In this document: in pieces, positions 61,049 to 64,000 of the stretch | How positions within the stretch are numbered: position 1 is the first letter of the stretch | How the letters are laid out: every line of letters starts with the position of its first letter | Assembly (NCBI RefSeq): GCF_018294505.1 | Contig: NC_057795.1 | Coordinates: 518,337,915 to 518,401,914 of the forward strand | Origin: Triticum aestivum | Lineage: Eukaryota; Streptophyta; Magnoliopsida; Poales; Poaceae | DNA: 64,000 nt | Direction of reading: 5' to 3' | Translations under genes and position numbers: made by a program | Notes under the pieces: model-generated | Databases searched by the model: none | The model's input: only the letters and a program-made list of their open reading frames with translations | What the model was told of the DNA's origin: nothing

Positions 61049-64000
61049 TGCTTGATCTCTGCATATAGCTCCCACCTCTTCGTACCTTCCTCCTCTTCCG
61101 ACTGCGGCGTCCACATTTATTTTTGTTGCATTCGCAGGAGGGGGTATCCAGTGTGTCATCCGAGGGACAGACCGTGGAACTGAAACTGATGGTTGTTTAA
61201 TGGCCTCCAAATCTCTCAGATATGACTGCACAAAGGAGTGTGTTGAGAATGGACTTTGGTATATCTGCTCATGTACCGCCTTACGTCGTGCTCCCCATAT
61301 AGCCCACAGTGTGACCACAAATTTCATAAACTTTGCTTGAGGCAGCACTTCTTGCATGGCCAATAACCAATCTTTTGTGTTGTCACCACCGCTTGCACTA
61401 AGGCCATCGAGAATAGCTTCTGAAGATAGAGCCCACGTACTCCTTGAGACCATGCAGTTTAGTAGTGCATGGCGCCAGGTATCCTCTGCTCCACATAGGA
61501 CGCATGAGCTGCTGGTATACATGTTGCGGTGATTCAAAAGTGCTGCCGTAGGTATTGTATGCTGTGCCAATCTCCAAAGAAAATTTTCCAGTTTTGAAGG
61601 AACCTGAATACCCCAAAGTTGCGACCAGAATTTGTTGTCTGTTTCATTGTGCGAGGACCCTCCTTGCTCAAACAGCCAGGCCTCACGACTGAGCTTAGTT
61701 CGTTGGATCATTCTGTATGCCGGCCTGACAGTGAACCGGCCGTTCCTTTCCTCACACCAAGCCCAAAAATCATCAGTCCGGCACATACATAAGGGTATCT
61801 GCATAAAGCCTCTGCATCAATTTGAATGAAAGTCGCCCGAACTAGATGCTCGTTCCATGAAGATGTGGCTGGTATGATCAACTTGGAGACCTTAACTGGC
61901 GGATGTTGGAGCAGAGATGTAAGAGGCCGCTTCAAGTTTGTCCTCGGGATCCAGTTACTGCTCCAAATGTCCGTCGATTCCCCATTACCAATCCTACGGA
62001 TGAGGCCCTGTACCATTATGCCCCGGCCGTCTATGATCGCTCTCCATATCTGTGAAGGGTGAGCGCCCAAAGTTGCCTCAAAGAGGGTAGTGTCCGGATA
62101 GTAAATTGCTTTAATAATTTGTGCACTAAGAGAAGAGGGCTGATGTATCAATCGCCATGCTTGTCTGGCTAGGAGGGCGAGGTCGAAGATCTCCAGGTCA
62201 TGAAAACCAAGCCCACCCATATGCTTCGGTCTAGTCATGACGTCCCAGGCCACCCAATAGGGCTTCCACTTCCACTGTTTGCTACCTCACCAGAACTGTC
62301 TTATTAATGATGAAACACTCTCGCATAGACCTCGGGGCAGCCGGAAGCAAGACATGGAGTACACGGGGATAGCATGTGCTACTGACTTGATTAGTATTTA
62401 TTTTCTAGCATACGAGAGCAGCTTGTCCATCCACCCCTTCACCTTCTCCCAAACACGGTCTCTAAGGTATCTAAATGTGCCATTCTTCGAGTGTCCAACG
62501 TCAGTGGGCATTCCCAAATACCTGTCACTCAAGGACTCCTTGTGAACATTTAAAACATTTTTAATACTATCTCTTACCATCTGAGGGCAGCCACGACTGA
62601 AGGAGATTGAAGACCTCTCATGATTAATTTGTTGTCCCGACGCCATATAATAATCATACAGTAGGTTTGACACTACATCAGCCCCATTAGTACTTGACTT
62701 AAATAACAATAGGCTATCATCGGCAAAAGGAGGTGATTGACGACAAGAGCTGTAGCAGCCACCTTGATTCCCTCAAGCTAGGATGACGAAGAACTAGATT
62801 TTAGGAGGCACGAGAGGCCCTCTGCTGCGATCAAGAAAAGGTATGGGGAGATTGGATCTCCCTGCCGAATGCCCCTTCCAGGGCTAAACTGATCAAGTCT
62901 CTCACCATTGAAGAGGACTGAGAACGAAATGGTACGAACCATACTCATCACAATGTTTACCCAAGTTGGAGCAAAACCAAGTTTCAACATCATGGCTTGC
63001 AAATAGTCCCACTCCAATCGGTCATAAGCCTTCATCATATCAAGCTTCAATGCAAAGTAGCTTTTTACCTTGGATTTGCTCCGTTTCATAAAGTGAAGGC
63101 ATTCATGCACACTAATTATGTTGTCTGTAATAAGTCTCCCCGATACAAATGTCGACTGCTCATCAGAGATAATATCTGGTAAGACCTGCTTGAGCCTGTT
63201 GGCAATGACCTTGGAAGCAATCTTATATAGAATGTTGCATAAACTTATGGGCCTGAATTGTGACAGTAGGGATGGATTTTTTTTACCTTGGGGATTAACA
63301 CCAAAACTGTGTCGTTGATGCATTCTGGGCTTTCCTCTCCCCTTACAATTTTTAGAACCACCTTTGTAACCTCATCACCACAAAGGTCCCACTGATGCTG
63401 GTAGAAATGTGCCAGAAAACCATCCGGACCGGAGGCCTTGGTTGGGAACATCTGAAATAAGGCTACCTTCACCTCCTCCTTAGTACAGGGGGCACACAAG
63501 AGCTCATTCATCTCCACTGACACTTTAGTGGGTACTGTATCTAGAACCACATCCATGTTGTGAGCACCTTTGGATGTGTACAAAGATTTATAAAAGTCTT
63601 GTACCATGGCCTTCAGCTCATTGGGATCATCAGATAATACACCAAGAGAATTCTGCAAAGCTTTAATCATGTTCTTCTTCCTTCTTATGCTTGCTCTCAA
63701 GTGGAAAAAATTTGTGTTCTTATCACCAGAAGTTAGCCACTGAGTTCTGGACATTTGCCTCCACATCACTTCCTCACGGTGGTAAAGCTCCACCAGTTTC
63801 TCATTTATCTTAAGCTCATGAGCTAGGGCCATGTGATTTGGGTCTGCCTGGAGCTTCTCCAGTTCCTTTTTCAGGTCCTTGATCTCTTTACGAACACATC
63901 CAAAAGTGTCCCTATCCCAGCGCCCTAAGTCACTCGATATTGCATGCAGTTTTTCCTTGAGCTGCTCCACTGTTGTACACAAGCCCTTTCCCGACCATGC
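61049..64000 (-). pseudogene. LINE ORF2 remnant (copy 2, runs off the window)
   Basis: Duplicate of 18443-21394: RNase H start, zf-RVT, and RT with the same frameshifts and the same 8-base T run. A CAG-to-TAG change at 62778-62780 gives this copy an extra stop in RT that copy 1 lacks. The endonuclease end lies beyond 64000. Confidence 0.88.

Noticed and set aside
1..64000. CRISPR arrays, bacterial operons, rRNA or host protein genes
   Set aside because: No short regularly spaced repeats, ribosomal sequence or host-type gene was seen; the content is plant transposable elements throughout.

Overview
The window holds nested transposable elements only and shows no host gene. It looks like intergenic DNA from a large grass genome, most likely Triticeae (wheat, Aegilops or barley group). 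The reasons are a LARD-type element with LTRs over 5 kb (Sukkula-like), an Athila-lineage Gypsy with a TGATACG-starting LTR, a Maximus-like Sirevirus LTR, a Tat-lineage Gypsy carrying an antisense gene, and a 5'-truncated plant LINE. Family names come from recognising motifs and layout, not from a search.

Large-scale layout: positions 1-21394 recur at 42701-64000 in the same orientation and order. The offset is 42700 up to 5660 and 42606 from 5755 on, because copy 2 lacks 94 bp. I counted 18 substitutions in the 4.3-kb Athila block, about 0.4%. The window is therefore about one and a half periods of a ~42.7-kb tandem duplication, or an assembly duplicate. Position 1 already lies inside an LTR end paralogous to 42701-42787, so copy 1 begins upstream of the window.

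Repeat unit, left to right: (a) an older LARD on the minus strand (3' LTR end, non-coding internal domain, 5' LTR cut short at 5784); (b) the 3' part of an Athila-lineage Gypsy on plus (integrase, long 3' region, 3' LTR); (c) the 3' part of a Tat-lineage Gypsy on plus (RNase H and integrase, 3' LTR), carrying on the minus strand an intron-containing antisense gene with its own TATA box; (d) a minus-strand LINE. In the single-copy middle: (e) a 5' LTR, primer site and gag start of a short-LTR Gypsy on plus, interrupted by (f) the 3' end of a minus-strand Sirevirus (LTR, multiple polypurine tracts, env-like reading frame with stops); (g) the left part of the older LARD's 3' LTR; and (h) a complete 13.1-kb LARD at 29693-42787 inserted into it, with target-site duplication GAAAT and an assembly gap in its internal domain.

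Relative order of events: the older LARD came first. The young LARD then inserted (LTR-LTR divergence about 2.7% in a ~700-bp sample, about 1 Myr at 1.3e-8 per site per year), and the segment was duplicated later (about 0.4%, roughly 0.15 Myr). Every coding region carries stops or frameshifts. The most unusual feature is the antisense gene of the Tat element: six coding exons fit together in phase, plus a 5'-UTR exon, a TATA box and two perfect TGACGTCA sites upstream, all present in both copies.
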